Below are positions 21,901-34,757 of a stretch of 64,000 bases of DNA, piece by piece. A program made the translations under genes and the position numbers. The stretch comes from Lichenostomus cassidix (lineage: Eukaryota > Chordata > Aves > Passeriformes > Meliphagidae). Position 1 is the stretch's first letter; every line of letters starts with the position of its first letter. A model generated the notes under the pieces. The model did no database searches and was not told the origin of the DNA. It saw nothing but the letters and a program-made list of their open reading frames with translations. The DNA lies in contig CM039183.1 in assembly GCA_008360975.2 (NCBI GenBank), positions 12,613,762 through 12,677,761 of the forward strand, read 5' to 3'.

Positions 21901-23999
21901 GTCAGTCACAAGATTTCTAGAACCTACAAGTTCAACAGAGTCTAATGTTTGAAAGTTATATCCAGAAATTGAATATCAAAGTTTCCTTAAAAAGAGAAAG
22001 GAAATAATATATGCAATAATGTATTTGGTTTGAGAAATCTGTTAAAGGACCAGAACTTTTTGAGTAAGTTTATTATGCACTTAGAGGAGCCCATAATTTC
22101 CTCTGGATTTTCCTTTGGGCCTTTTGCTAGTACTAATACTACTTTTTTTTTTTTTTAAGCAAACTGTTATTTTTTTCACTTATGTCTACTGGTATTTGTG
22201 TCTCCTTAGTGGTGGAAAGGGATTTATGTAGTGTTCTTCACTACTTAGGTGAAGATTCTCGAAAGTGCTGAAGAGTATCAAGTTCCATCATTAAAAAAAA
22301 ATCATGATTTCAATAAAAAGACTTTTATTTTTTTCTGAGAGAAAAACAAACAAAAGTCCTTTACCATGTAATTAGTAGAATTATGAAGTCAGAGATGCCA
22401 CAAAGTTTGTGAGGAAATAGCCTGAGACATCAGTTGGCCTCTTCTAAGTGGATCAGACTCTAGAAGGTCCCGACAGTAGAACTCAGCTGAGCACCAATGG
22501 ATGGGAAATTTTCTCATGAAAAAAATATGACCTTTGTGCTTTTTACTTTCATCACTACTAATTTCTGGAATTCTGGGTTCCAAAATCAGCACTTAGCAGC
22601 ATGCTTATTGGCAGTGGTGGTGGTGGTGGAGCAGTGGTGTGTCGGGGGTGGGTAATGCTTAGTAAACCAGGTTTTAATTTGCATTGTAAAAAAAAAGAAA
22701 AAGTAATTTCTTGACTTCAGAAAGTCTCTGTTGTCTGAAGCAAATTGGGTTCAAAAAGCTGTCTATGGCCCAAATTCAAAATTGCAATACCGGGTCTATT
22801 CCAGAGAAAAAAATTTGAAAATTTAGATCTGAGATTCTGTGCTGGACACATGCTCACAACCAGTCATGGCACAGGAAAATAGGAAACAACCTATTACATT
22901 AGCAAAACTGAATGGAATAAAATAGGATTAGAAAACAATAGTTAAAAGAGGCAGATCATCTGAATCATTTGTCTGATGAACAGTGAGTCTATGGATATGG
23001 TGCCATTCAGAACCATGCTTTAAAAAAATCCACATTTTTTTTCACACTGCCTCTGGGTCCTTGAGTACATCCTGACAGAAAGATTTTGATGGGCCTGATA
23101 TTGCATGTCTGTGGTCATGTCTGAATTAAAACAGAGCTCTAGCAGAGATCCCCAGACTGCTGTGAGTGTGTTCAAGAGCAAGGGAGCTGTGTCAGCCCAG
23201 AGCAGAGCTGTGTTAGCTTGTGCTAGCAAGTGCCAGCTCTGATTAGTGTGCTTGGGGTGCAGTGCTGATGTGTCTCTGCTGCTTTTGTCTCTGGGACAGC
23301 ATCTCCTGTGGGACTGCCCTGGGCCATGGGTGTGAATTCTCACATGGGTGCTGCTGTGAGAAAGTCTCTTCGTGGGACAAACACACCCAGAATCTGGAGG
23401 TACTGAGAAGCCATTTATGTTTTCTTCTTCTTTCTGTAATCCATAAAGTATTCTGGACAGGCTATTGCAGAGCTGTTTGCAATTGGATAAGGAGGTGATG
23501 AACTTCATATGTGGAGATATGTATGACATGTGATGAACCAGAACTCCAGAATCCTGATCTTGAGATGCTTTGCCCAATTTTTGTGTGCAAATTCTTTAAA
23601 TTACGCTTGGCTATAAGGCAATAGGTTTTTTTATAGCCATACAGCTGGGGAGGAGAAGATAATAAAGAGCCCCTTTGTCCTGTAGTTGCCATAAAAATGG
23701 TCATGACTTAGCCCAGTGACCTATACAAGAAACCTACATCCAGGTAATCCTGAGGCTGACCCCTTTTAAACCTTAACATGTTGCCCCTTGAATTCAGGGG
23801 ATTTTTGATCCTCTTCTAGTCAAAGGAAGCTGGGATTGATAGAGTAGCTAATAGCCTCAGTGCCCATAACAATTTTTGGATTCAGGCCCCAGAATTAAGG
23901 TAGAGCCCTCAGCCCTTGAAGAAAAGCACTTTTTGTGCTCTCCACTGTGTTGTGTGACCTTCAAGGATGCACCCTCTTGGTGCTTTTTTTTTTTCACAC
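21901..23999. other. Gene-free stretch holding the longest ORF
   Basis: A T14 run lies at 22143-22156 and (TGG)5 at 22615-22629. The longest frame of the window, 185 codons on the minus strand (23020-23577), lies in a locally GC-richer patch where stops are rarer. It has no recognisable domain, transmembrane pattern or repeat. I treat it as an unsupported ORF. Confidence 0.5.
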
Positions 24000-24500
24000 A
24001 GCCCCTCGTGCAGGGCTAATCTAAATGCCACAGTGCAGCCTTAGCAATCCACCAAATAAAAAGGAAATGTAAATATTACGATGGTGGGAACACTAAATAG
24101 TAATTCACCTAATAAAATGCTGGCTGGTGGAGCTCTCTCACTTGCTGGCAAATAGCACGACCCATATTATTCAGTGTATATTAAACAAGCTGTCACCTAA
24201 GCATATTTGTGAGAAATAACACTGGATGAAAAATGCTCTTCGGGTATTTTGAATGTCTGCAGCATTTAATGTCTGCAGGCTGCGCTTGCCAGAGCCAGCA
24301 TAAAGTGTACTACACTGCAAGGACAGTGTCCTCCTGTCAGCTGAGGTACCCAAATATTGTCACCTAACAACGCAGCAGGAATGCAGATTGTCCCATAATT
24401 TGAAAGTATTGCACAGCACAGCAAGATCACAATTTCTCAATACGTCATAAAAACCACACAATAATTGTCCATTAAATAATCAACAGCTTCAAAGTATGAA
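24000..24500. promoter_or_regulatory. Candidate conserved non-coding element
   Basis: Complex unique sequence, stopped in all frames, with scattered CpGs (near 24159, 24240, 24285, 24370, 24443). It has a cAMP-response-like ACGTCA near 24442, a CAATAATTG word near 24459 and a small inverted repeat aggacagtgtcct (24320-24332). The word aatgtctgcag occurs twice within 30 bases (about 24251 and 24268). No alignment was possible. Confidence 0.33.
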
Positions 24501-25401
24501 TTTCTGAGGTAAGAACTATAAGTTTGGGGGAAGGAAGATATGAAAACTTTCCATCCTCTCCCTTTTCTAACCCAAACAATGCAGGGAGAGAAAAAAGGCA
24601 CAAGATTTACACTAGAGTATACAACTTGTTTTTTAACTTGTGTACTCCTAGTCCAAAATCAATTTAAGCTACCAGTCAGGGAAGGTAATTAACAGACAGC
24701 TGTTCTGCTACCTGCATGGTAGAAATTAGTGTGATTATGACTGTGGTCCTTTCTCTTCTCGGCAGACAGGAACCTGCATCTCATCCAGAACAGATCAGTG
24801 GCCACCCAGGTGGTCCTGCAGCAGCCAAGGACATCCCAGCCATGGAAATAGAACTCATCCCCTGGTGCCAAAACAAACACACACTCCTACAAGGTCACTG
24901 AAGGCATGGAGGAGAAGCTCTGCATCTCTTTCAGGGATTGCAGGTTCTTCCCCTACTTTTGAAAATGTGTCAGAAGGCAGGGTTGGCCCATGGCAATGAG
25001 GATGAAAGCTGTGACCAGAAGGAGAGTCCTTGTGTGTCTTTCACTGCCACCCTGACCTGTCTTGTCAATGCTTGATGGAGCTGAAATCCATCTCCTCCTC
25101 CCTTCTGGGAAGGCCTGAACCATGAGGAGGAGCTCCACCTCAAAATAGCACTTGAAGGTGGGAGCAGCAGGTAAGGCACACTCTAATTTGACAGATATAA
25201 AGTCAGGCTGCAGTTCCAAATATTCTGCCTGCAAGAAAATAGTTTTATTTATGTTATTTATGCTTGCATTTCAAAAGTGCTGATTTCCTTTGTATTTACC
25301 TTTCATTGTAAATGGGTACAAGTAATGTTGGCTTAGCTGTGGTAAAGAAGTCTTTTCAGTCCCCAACTTTGTGGCATTTGATCTTTTCTGTTATTTTTCA
25401 G
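24501..25401. other. Gene-free stretch
   Basis: No gene recognised. Minus frames at 24953-25234 and 24970-25179 overlap and lack domains. The last 20 bases form a strong acceptor tract. Confidence 0.55.
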
Positions 25402-25419
25402 CTACAGTGATTCACAGAG
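25402..25419 (+). other. Candidate 18-nt microexon
   Basis: A strong 3' splice site (ttctgttatttttcag) and a consensus 5' splice site (AGAG|gtaagt) lie exactly 18 bases apart, enclosing ctacagtgattcacagag. The length is a multiple of three, as is typical of neural microexons. Two of three frames are open. The UGC element often found just upstream of SRRM4-dependent microexons is not obvious. The signals are seen; exon use is inference. Confidence 0.25.
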
Positions 25420-28400
25420 GTAAGTTCCTTATTTGATTTCTCTCTGCTTTAATTCACACTGTGTGCAAATACAGAGGAAATGTGGTGATGTTGACTCCAT
25501 GTCAGACCAGTAGATAATTCCTAATTTTATTCCCCGCTACCAAATCTATTCAGTTTCTGTTCCATGTCTCTGCAAAATCACTCAAAGACATCATTACTGG
25601 AGAGCTGTCTTTGAAAATTTGAAATAGACTTAAACACTTTTTCAGTGAATAGGCAGACATTACTTCATATCTCAATAAAGCAAGTACTGGTTTGACATTT
25701 AAATGTCATTTTGACACACTCCTGACCTCTATGTCTTTGTTCCTATGAAATATTTCAAGGGTGATAGCACATTTAAAACTATTTAAATCAATCTTAAAGG
25801 GAAAATAACCCCAACAATTGTCTGACACGTTCTAGAGACAACTATTTTTTATAAAGACAGAGAAGTGGTGATTCTTGTTCAGCATTAATATTTAGTAAAG
25901 ATTACAAAATTCATCTTGGTAGATAAGGAATTCACTTGAACTTTGTGGATCCAAAAATTTTCTTTGAGAAAAAAAAAAAGGAAGTAACTTCCCAAACACA
26001 GCAATGAACTTTTTTGGTGCTATATATATTATTTGAGTCAATTAAAAACACTTGTTTTCTTTTCTAATACCAGAAACTGATGAATGTATCATCACACATA
26101 TCTGTCATCCCATGAAATCAATTAAAGAAAGCTCTGAATTCAGTGGAATTTGACTCATCTTAATACAATCCGTTAGGGAGATGAGCAAGTCTTTGAGTAA
26201 TATCTAAGATCTGATCTATTCTCTGGATCAATCTGTCCAGAGATGCAAATAGAGGTGTTTTTGGGGTTAGGGTCCTCACATTTTCACAAAGAGAAGAAGG
26301 ATGACTGAAACTTGTAGCAATAGGATGAGTTCAGAGATGAAGCCCTATTTCTACCTGAAAGCAAAACCAAAACAGTAGTTAAGGACTATTTTTGCTCCCC
26401 TTAGTGGGATAGCATGAAAAAAAGTCATTTATTTGTGATTCCCTGTAATCCTTTAAAATAAAAAAAAAAAAAAGAAATGTTTAAATACATAACATCTGTA
26501 AAGTAATGTTGTCATTATTTCAGTCATTTCCAGATTACACAGGAGTAAATATACATGGCAGGAATCTTTATACATGTATATCCTACTAGGCTGTGTATTT
26601 TATCTCCTGTCTTTGCAACATCATTTGCAATCTTCTTCTTCCTGCTTGTCATCCAGTTGGCAAGTTTTACATTCTGTATGTGTTGGCAGGGAAGATTTGC
26701 ATTTTGAAGCAAAAGCCAATTTAAGTGCAATACAGCTTTCTAAAAGACTTGGCTCATTTTCATAACCCACGAGGGCATGAAATGAGATAAAAATAGTTGG
26801 GTTTGCTGGTTTCCCTGAAAATGCTTTTGACCAGTAAGACATGTCTAATAGCTATTAGCTGTTCTTCTTTTTCTCCCAAACTCAGGAAAACAGGCTGCTG
26901 TGAAAAGGTTAAAAATAAATCTTCTACTGAAAAATGATTATTTTGATTTCCAGTAGAAAACTGGAAAATATTGTTACACACCTTACATCAGGTTTATCAG
27001 GAAGTTTATTCCATTGAATGCTATTTTCCTCCACACTAGGATACCACGTCTGGCGAGGAGGTATTTGTAGGTCTGGAGAGGAAATATTTGTAGCCGAGCT
27101 TCTCAGGAAAGTCCAGTGAAACACTATAAGCTCATAAATCTGCTGTGGCTCCAGTGCTGTTCTGTGAGATGCTGTGGGACATCCCTTGGGACTTTGCCCT
27201 TGAGGCAAATAAAGCAGTGGAGAAGTGAATATTATACTATGTCCATGTGCCCCGTTTTACAGAGGAATATGAATAGTCTGCATGGGAGAAGTGATCAAGG
27301 AATCCAAGTGCCCTGGTAACCCTGTGTACCCAAAATCAGATGGTTACAACCCTGTGCTGTGAGCACAGAGCAGCTGGGAGCTCACACAGCCCAACCTGCT
27401 GTGGTTTGGGCACTGCTCTCAGCTCTGAGCACCTGGCCAGGGATGTGGGATCTCCTGTTTCAAAGCCACATACCTGCATTAACGTTTTTGCCAGCCAGCT
27501 TGGCTCAGGACACAGATAAACCTCACTTGCACCCATCTGCAGTGAAATTATAGCAAAATCTCAAAAATCTATTTGCATTAGCAAACATCTATCTACACAG
27601 TCAGGGGCTGCTGGAGAGTTTTGGTGGGATATCCTGTGTTCATTCAAACCTGTGTACCAAAGTGATTCTTTTATCACAGGGTGTGTATAGAGTAGTCTTA
27701 GATTGATGCTGTTAGCAAATAAGAAACCCCCAGTGTGTAATGTTTGCAGCTCCAAACTGCTGAGAACAGTCACAAAGCACAACAGAATGTCTTACAAATG
27801 AAACAAAAGAAATCACCATGCAGAACATGTATGAAGAAGCAATTTAAATGGTTATGGGAGCCTATAAACATTTTTATTCTATAAAAATAGGTTTTCAGCT
27901 TGTCTGCCTCTGAATAAGTCTTAAATAATAAAATTTATTTTGGATGACTGATTATAGGACTCCAGCTAAGGCAGTTTAAATCCCATCTCCTGTCCACTTT
28001 AAGAAACAAACCAATTTTCTAGCTTTGACATCACATATCATGTTAAGTTTGAGCCACAATGCAGCACAAGCACAGTTCTCTCAGTCCAGCACGTAGCCAT
28101 GAAGTCTGTATTTTTAGTGTCTTTAAAGCAGCCTGGAGCACAGCAGGATAAAGCTCTTCATCCAAGAACAGCAAGTTACTTTTGGTCACTTGGTAAATAT
28201 ATTTGGTTGTGGCTTGAACGCAGGATGGCAGATGAGGGCATTGATGGTGTGTTTGCAGAGGGATTCCTTCTAGTATCTACCAGGGACATTTGCAGGGCAC
28301 TCTTGTTTTGCATGTTCAGAATTGTGTTTGCAGGAAATTCCCATTTTTCTTGTTAAGGGTTGTGTTTCTCAAGCTCTCCATAGCTGAACTGGCAGGCTGG

Positions 28401-28499
28401 AACTGGAAGCAGTATTTCCAAGGGCTGTGCTGGCATATCCATGTAAAATCATTGTAAAGGTGGATTACCATTTGTTATCACCTCTAGGCCTTGTCAGAT
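25420..28499. other. Gene-free stretch
   Basis: An A13 run lies at 26461-26473. Many short frames on both strands (for example minus 26924-27208) show no domains. Near 27240, ccccgttttacagagg resembles a MIR core fragment but is too short to call. No other repeat is recognised. Confidence 0.55.
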
Positions 28500-28640
28500 T
28501 ACTTGGTAAGCCTGTTTTTATTAATGCATTTATAATGGACAGTGAAAGGCAGATGAAGTTTGGATAATTTTTCCTTCCTGTTGCAATAGGGCAAATTAAG
28601 ATGTGCTTAATTTATAATGCACTATAAATGTGGTACTTTT
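28500..28640. promoter_or_regulatory. Small enhancer-like block
   Basis: The block contains TTTATTAATGCATTTATAAT, then ATTTATAATGCACTATAAAT, which repeats HOX9-13-like TTTATA cores around GCA. The 14-mer aatgcatttataat also occurs near 32319. Function is inference from motif texture only. Confidence 0.22.
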
Positions 28641-31600
28641 AATTCCAAGGACATCACAACATTTTTTGTTCATCTTTTTCTGTTTGGAACAATTAAAATA
28701 CAGTGAGATGGTGCTTTATTTTCCCATTTAGGAGGAAATGCAAGCAGCAGTACATCTCCCTCACAGACTGGAAGTAAAAGCCACAAAGAGCTGATTACTG
28801 AGCAGCCCTTGCCTTTCTGTGCTGGACATGTTTTCAAGCTGCAGAGTCCCTCAAGCTGCCATCCCTCTTCACACTCATCAGCCTCAAACTAGAGCTCTGG
28901 TGGGGCTGGGGGGGATGATTCCTCTCCCTGAGGGCTCTGACATTAGCAACAAGCAGTCAGTCATAAAGGATGCAACCAGAAAGGCAGAGGGGGAAAATGA
29001 CAGTGGCCCTTCATAAATATTAAAGAAGCTTCTCTAAGGCAGAGACAGAAGTGTGTGTTGACAGTGTCAGAAGATGAATGGCTCTATACAATCAATTCCT
29101 TTTAGAGAAAAGATTATTTTTTCGCAATTATTAATGTAGTATTTAATCTTTTTTATTTCCTTTCTTGCTCTTGCCTTTTCACAGCCCTTCCCACTTCCCC
29201 ATCCCCCTCCTTAATTGAGACTGGCTACACTGGCTCTTCTGTGCTTTTATTCTGCTTATTCATTTCTTGTCCAAACTCCTTACAGTTCCCTGGGAGAAAA
29301 GAGCATCACGTAGGCAATGGTAGCTTTTCTGCCTGCCTTCCACTCCTTATTTCTGCTGAGCACCCATTTAACACAGACACTTGGATAAATGCCAATTACT
29401 CGTTTCCTCATATTTCAGGCTTGAATATATTTGAGGTTTGTGGTTTATGTCAGATTAAGCAGTGAAAGAAATACTTCTTGCATTTTCAGGTTAAAGGTTA
29501 CAAGTAAATCTCCTGCATGGTTGTCTCTTCATGCAGGTAGCATATCTCCTGTAGCTCTTCCTACTGGGGAGACTAAGTTTTGAAAGAAAATATTATAATC
29601 ACAAAATTCTAAGAATACAAAATTGAGATATGACTGCAGTGAGAGTAATTCTAATGTTTTCTTGACTACTGCAAAGCCAACTTTTAAAGGAGGGAACATT
29701 CACTTTTGCCTTGCATTTGCAATAGCCAAAGCATGTTCAGTCATAAAATTATCCTGGATTGTTTAAATGAAGAAGTAGCTTGCCTTCTTCAGAAACAGCT
29801 TTTGACACATTATCTTGCTGGTGAAGCCTGTGTACTTAATGAGTCAAAGGGAATCATTTCCCAAAACCCTCTGATATTTTGCGTGGATATTCATCATGAC
29901 CATTATCACCAGTCATGCTGGTGAGCAGCAGGGAAGCTGTGTATTAGTCACTGTGAAAGGTGCTAGGTTGAACTATACATCACTGCTACCTTCTAATAGA
30001 CTTTGAAACAGGATAGTGTGATTTACATCCTTTCACAGGCTGGAAAAGCACATGAAGTCTCTTTTTCAAGTCCACCTGCAGTCATCCTGTTGAATTGGCA
30101 CTGATTCTTTGCCTGTCATTAGAGCAGGCATGAAGGAACCTTTAGGTGAGGGAGCATCACATCCTGGTCATCATAGGGAGGCAGCAGCTGGGATTTGGGA
30201 TATCCAAATGCTGGAGCAGTCAGCACAAACAGCAAAAGAGATAATAAAGGTCTTTGGAAGAATGTCCAGACATACTCCCATCAGTAAGGGGCTCCCCTCA
30301 AGTGAAGAGAGCTCATTACCAGTCTGTTCACATATCAGTCTGAGTCAGTGGATAAATTCTTAGTTATTTGAGGGGAAACAGAAGAAATCCTGAAGTTCCT
30401 GAATCAGCAGGACTGCAAAGTTTATGGGCAGTCCCAGAAACCCAGTTTCTGTGGTTCTTAATTCTTAAATAGACAGATAAGTGTGTCATCACCTCCAGGA
30501 CACTAAATACAAGATTTTTTTTCCACTCAAAGAAAGCAGTTCTTTAAAGGTTTTGCTATATCAGGTCCTTGGAGCCAAATAGGTCTCAAACCTGTCTTTC
30601 TCCACTTGAACCCTTGATGCTATTTTTATGTCAGATATTATCTGAGAGGGATTTTGCAGTGGTAGTAGATGAGTCATTTCAAATTGAACTTGGAAGAGTT
30701 TATTGCTAAGAAAAGAATTATTCAAATAATCTATCATCCTTTGCTAATTTGATTGAGTTTCCTTGGCTATAATTCAGATAGGTAACCACAAAATGTGCAA
30801 GTGATAGGCTCAATGGTGATAAGACAGTTTTAAAATATGCTGTCAGGTATCTGAAAATTCCTAGGTGATGCTGTCAGAGAAAAGCAGATATTATGTGTTC
30901 TTGACTAATTTGGGGCCTATAAAGAGATTTATAAGAACATTTTCAAACGATCCTACATTTCTACAGCACCAGTACAGATGCTCGTGGTTTTCAGTTGCAC
31001 AAACTCCAATGTTGTTACACCTTACTGATCCTACAATCTGGATAAACAGCTCTAAAGCCTTGATCACCTTTTGGAGAATTAGAAAAGGTGATTATCCTTT
31101 GGTTAATGTGCACAGCATTGTTGTCATCATTGTGTTAAAATTATTGTTATGGCAATCATGTATTATTGCTAAAATGCCACAGGACTCTTCATGGCTGTGG
31201 ATGGAGCTCAGTGAATGATCAACCTCTGACTATCCCAGCCTCTTGCTTGCTGCCATCTCTGCACAGGAATTAACAGGACTGAGAGCCCTCTAGCTGGTTC
31301 ATCCCTTCTGCAACCATGTAGAACAAAAAACCAATGGGTTTTTTAAAGTTTATGTTTTGAGTTAATCAGGAAAATGATAAACACCCATTCTCAGAACTAA
31401 TCTCTCTGAGACAATAATCGTATTGATGGCTTAGCTGTAAACCAGACAGGATTGGAAAATGAATATTTATTAAATCTGACCCATAAGTCTGACCAGAATG
31501 CTGACTGCTCGTGCAAAATTATTCATCTCCCTTTACTACTTACTGCTCTCTCTTCCTTCCTAACACTCAGAATGTTTCTTCCATCTGTTTTACTTCACGA

Positions 31601-32289
31601 CTTCTTGCTATATTAACCATACTTCTCTGCTCTGCAGTGAAAGTGAGAACTTCCTCTGGCATCCTGTCCTCGTGGTGCTGCCATTCTTGCTGAATGCAGT
31701 CCCAGTGATTTGTGCTGGCTGGATCCATGTGCAGCATCTAGTTGTGAGTGCTCATCTAATAAACAATTTATAGATTCCACAGTGAAATCAACATATAAAT
31801 ATCAACTTCACCTTTAGTGCATGGATTAAAAGAGTTATCAGAAAACAGATTCAGAAATGGCAGTGAAGCCCTCATCTGTGCTGCCACAATAGGGAGCTTC
31901 TGCAGTCTGCTAGCAGAGTAGGAGAAATATGTAAATGAAGAATAAGAGAAACTTATCAGAATACACCAGAAGTGATGGTATTAGTTGGCTGCCACTCCTT
32001 ATGAGGAAATTCTGTGGTCTGGGATTCTCTTAACTATTGAAACATTCTGCCAGTGAGACTGAGAAGCTGTAATCACTTAAGCCCTCTACTGTAACCACCC
32101 AGTTGTAGCTTTTGCCAGCATAGGGCTTCTACATATGTAAGCAGAAAGCAATCATTCTTAACAAAATTCCTGATTAATTCTTCTTCTATAGATAAACCTG
32201 AGGTGGCAGTGCAATGATTCACCATGGGCTTGGGTGGGAGCACATCCTTTTAATACTGGGGCAGTAAAACAAAACTAAAGAAATAAAAC
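28641..32289. other. Gene-free stretch
   Basis: No gene, RNA or mobile element recognised. The plus frame at 30865-31218 (117 codons) lacks domains. A weak exon-like segment starts after ccatttag near 28730, but its donor is poor. Confidence 0.55.
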
Positions 32290-32480
32290 AAGAAAGTGTG
32301 GATTGTGTGGGAAATGAATGCATTTATAATCCACTGTCCAAATAAAATGTTAATTCATTTAGATTGGATTAACACCAATATTTTAACCTACTTGCAAGGT
32401 TAGGCTTTGATAATGATGTGATAGATGGCTTTATTGATGTAGTATTTAGCAGTAGAATAACAATACTAACCAAATAATAA
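32290..32480. promoter_or_regulatory. Enhancer-like AT-rich block
   Basis: ATGCATTTATAATCC, TTAATTC, GATTGGATTAAC and TTATTGAT cluster within 120 bases of non-repetitive sequence. These match homeodomain and CCAAT-like cores. The density is suggestive only, given the AT-rich background. Confidence 0.25.
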
Positions 32481-32780
32481 GACACAGCCCCACATAATAA
32501 TGACAAATGAATGTGTAAATTCAGTGGTTTCAGGAAAAACAGGCCATTTGGGGTTTTTGGTTTTGGTGTTGTTTTCTTGAAATTAGCTCAGTGCTATCTG
32601 TCATTCATCTTGTACCTGCTGAAGCAAAGTGGTTTGTGAGCTGGATAGGAAGCTGCTGAAAGTTTTGCTTTGCTTGTTAAGATCTATTGTTTTCCCCTGT
32701 AAAGAATGTTGAACTTGCATTGTGTTTTATGTCTGTGGCGCAAGGGTGCAACGTTCCCTATTTTAGCTTTAGTAAGTGCC
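32481..32780. other. Gene-free stretch
   Basis: Unique sequence with a short T/G-rich patch (32545-32575). No gene or repeat recognised. Confidence 0.55.
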
Positions 32781-32835
32781 ACTTACCTGTTAGGAACAAT
32801 CCCAGGAGACAAATAGAGAAAGAGCCATTAAGCAC
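32781..32835 (-). promoter_or_regulatory. Juxtaposed 3'/5' splice site, minus strand
   Basis: Read on the minus strand, a pyrimidine-rich tract (ctctttctctatttgtctcc) leads to CCTAACAG, followed at once by gtaagtgg. AG falls at 32788-32787 and GT at 32786-32785. An acceptor abutting a consensus donor is the signature of a recursive splice site in long introns. A second one occurs on the plus strand at 62692/62693. About four AGGTRAGT words are expected by chance in the window, so this is a weak call. Confidence 0.2.
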
Positions 32836-34731
32836 TTAACAGTGGACAAGGGTGTGTAAACAAATATGATGGTAGAAAGAAAAACTATTTTCCCAGCTTG
32901 GATTCATGATGGAATAATGATAGAATTAATATGAGGGGATACCTGTGTAAAGAACAACATTTTATTCCAAAAAATTGGTGGCCTATCAAAATCAGGAAAC
33001 TGCAAGAGCAAATTTATTTCTAACTGGTACAACTTCCTCAGTATTTATAAGCTGCAGTAACAGCCAAGTGTTGCTGAAGGTGATGAAAAGGAAATGATGA
33101 AGGGATTTATTCCAGTACCACACACTTCTATATCCAACTCAGTAGCTGTTTAATAACCATGACTTTACATAATTGGATCTGTATGGGTAGCTTATTCTCA
33201 CCTAGGAATGAATCTTGCAATGGTACACTGACCAACCAGCTCATCGTTCAGCTCACACAAACACCCTTCTTTTAAACTTCTAATAAACACCAGATCAACC
33301 TTTGGAAAAATCCTAAGAGACTAAAAGGGCTAAGACCCCCAACAATTCCAAATGTTTGCAGATTGGGATTGCCTGAGTGGCCCACTGGATGGGACACTGA
33401 ACTGTGACTCTGGAGAGCTGCAGTGTGCATCAGCTGTGCTGTTTGATTCGCAGTGATTCCCTAAATCCCTCAGTACTCAGTCACTGTGAGTGCTCTGAGC
33501 AGGAACTCCATCCTGGATTACAACCCTTACCACAATAGGGGATGCATTAGGGGTGAAATCTCTCTGGGAACTGTAATCTAAATGATCATTTCCTATTAAC
33601 CAACCTGAAACAGAGCAAGCTTTTTCGCTGCATCAGCTGCATCAGTGCAATCTGTGTGCAGGAACAAATCTTGGCTGTCCCGGTGTCTTTCCTTTATCCT
33701 GTAATGCAGCTCCAAGTTAGCTGTTCCTCAGGACTCAGCAGCTGGAAGTGAAAAGAAACTGTAATTTTCCATTCCTATGGCAAAATCATCATCCAAACAG
33801 CGCCTTAAATATTTGCATGGCCTTTCTTGGTAACAAATATGTTTGTTTTTCTTTTCAAATGCTCATTAGAGAAGGACTTGAATAAATGAGAAATGTGAAT
33901 TGTTCTTTGTGCCAAGTTTAAGTGCTGAATCCCTTGTTGTCTTGAGTTGGATGAACTAAAGGCAGAGAAGTTCTCTTTCTTCCATACACGATAGAACGTC
34001 AAGTGGAACTCTGTGTTTGTGCTAGAAAAATACATGTGCTGCAATTAAAGGATTCCAAGAGTGTGAATCATTATTTTTCCCTTTATTTTCTGATCCCAGC
34101 TTTTTTTAAAAGGAAGCACACTTCCAAACAAAAAGCACAGGAAGGGCAAGGTGGCAAATTGATTGGCTTAGTCAAGGAGCTTAAAATGATCTTTCTTCAC
34201 AGATCTGTCATACAAGGTCAGAGTATTTGTTTGATTAGTGCCTTTACATCTGAAATGCTTTTCTTAGGTTTAAATTCCCGTTAGAGTGAAGTAAAAATTT
34301 CCTCCTTTTTATGTCTGTGTTCTGCTTTCTTAACAGTGGTTCTGGTTCATGATGAGCTGTAACCTTTTCTTTAGCAAGCAGTACAAAATACTTGTATATT
34401 TACAGAAATACATGAGGGATTTAGCAGCTTTTTCCTTCCCAAACGGCAGATTCGTACTACAACAGTTTCTGTTTGCTTTTCTCTGCTTTTCCTGTTTTCC
34501 TTTTATCATTCTTAACTTGATAAGTGAGTTTTTCCACAGTCTGAGTTGCAGTAATTAATTCTGAAGCTTCTCTTGTATAATTTTCACTTGTATATGGCTT
34601 TCTCATGTACTTTTTTCTTTTTTTTTTTGGTAGTGGCAAAGGTTTTATGTGGTGATGTGGGACTGCATTCTGCAAGTTTATTTATAAAGGAGTCACAGAT
34701 ATAAGGAGGGGATATTTGAATTTTTCCACCC
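32836..34731. other. Gene-free stretch
   Basis: No gene recognised. GCATCAGCTGCATCAGTGC near 33635 is a small direct repeat of GCATCAG. The remaining sequence is unique and AT-rich. Confidence 0.55.
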
Positions 34732-34757
34732 ATGGATGGATGGATGATTGGATGGAT
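34732..34757. repeat. (GGAT)n-type microsatellite
   Basis: Imperfect ATGG units with one interruption (atggatggatggatg, attgg, atgg). Simple tetranucleotide repeat. Confidence 0.9.

Noticed and set aside
27230..27270. Possible second MIR fragment (ccccgttttacagagg)
   Set aside because: Only about 18 bases match the remembered core; too short to separate from chance.
28728..28800. Exon-like segment after ttttcccatttag
   Set aside because: The acceptor is fair but the only nearby donors (gtaaaa) are weak.
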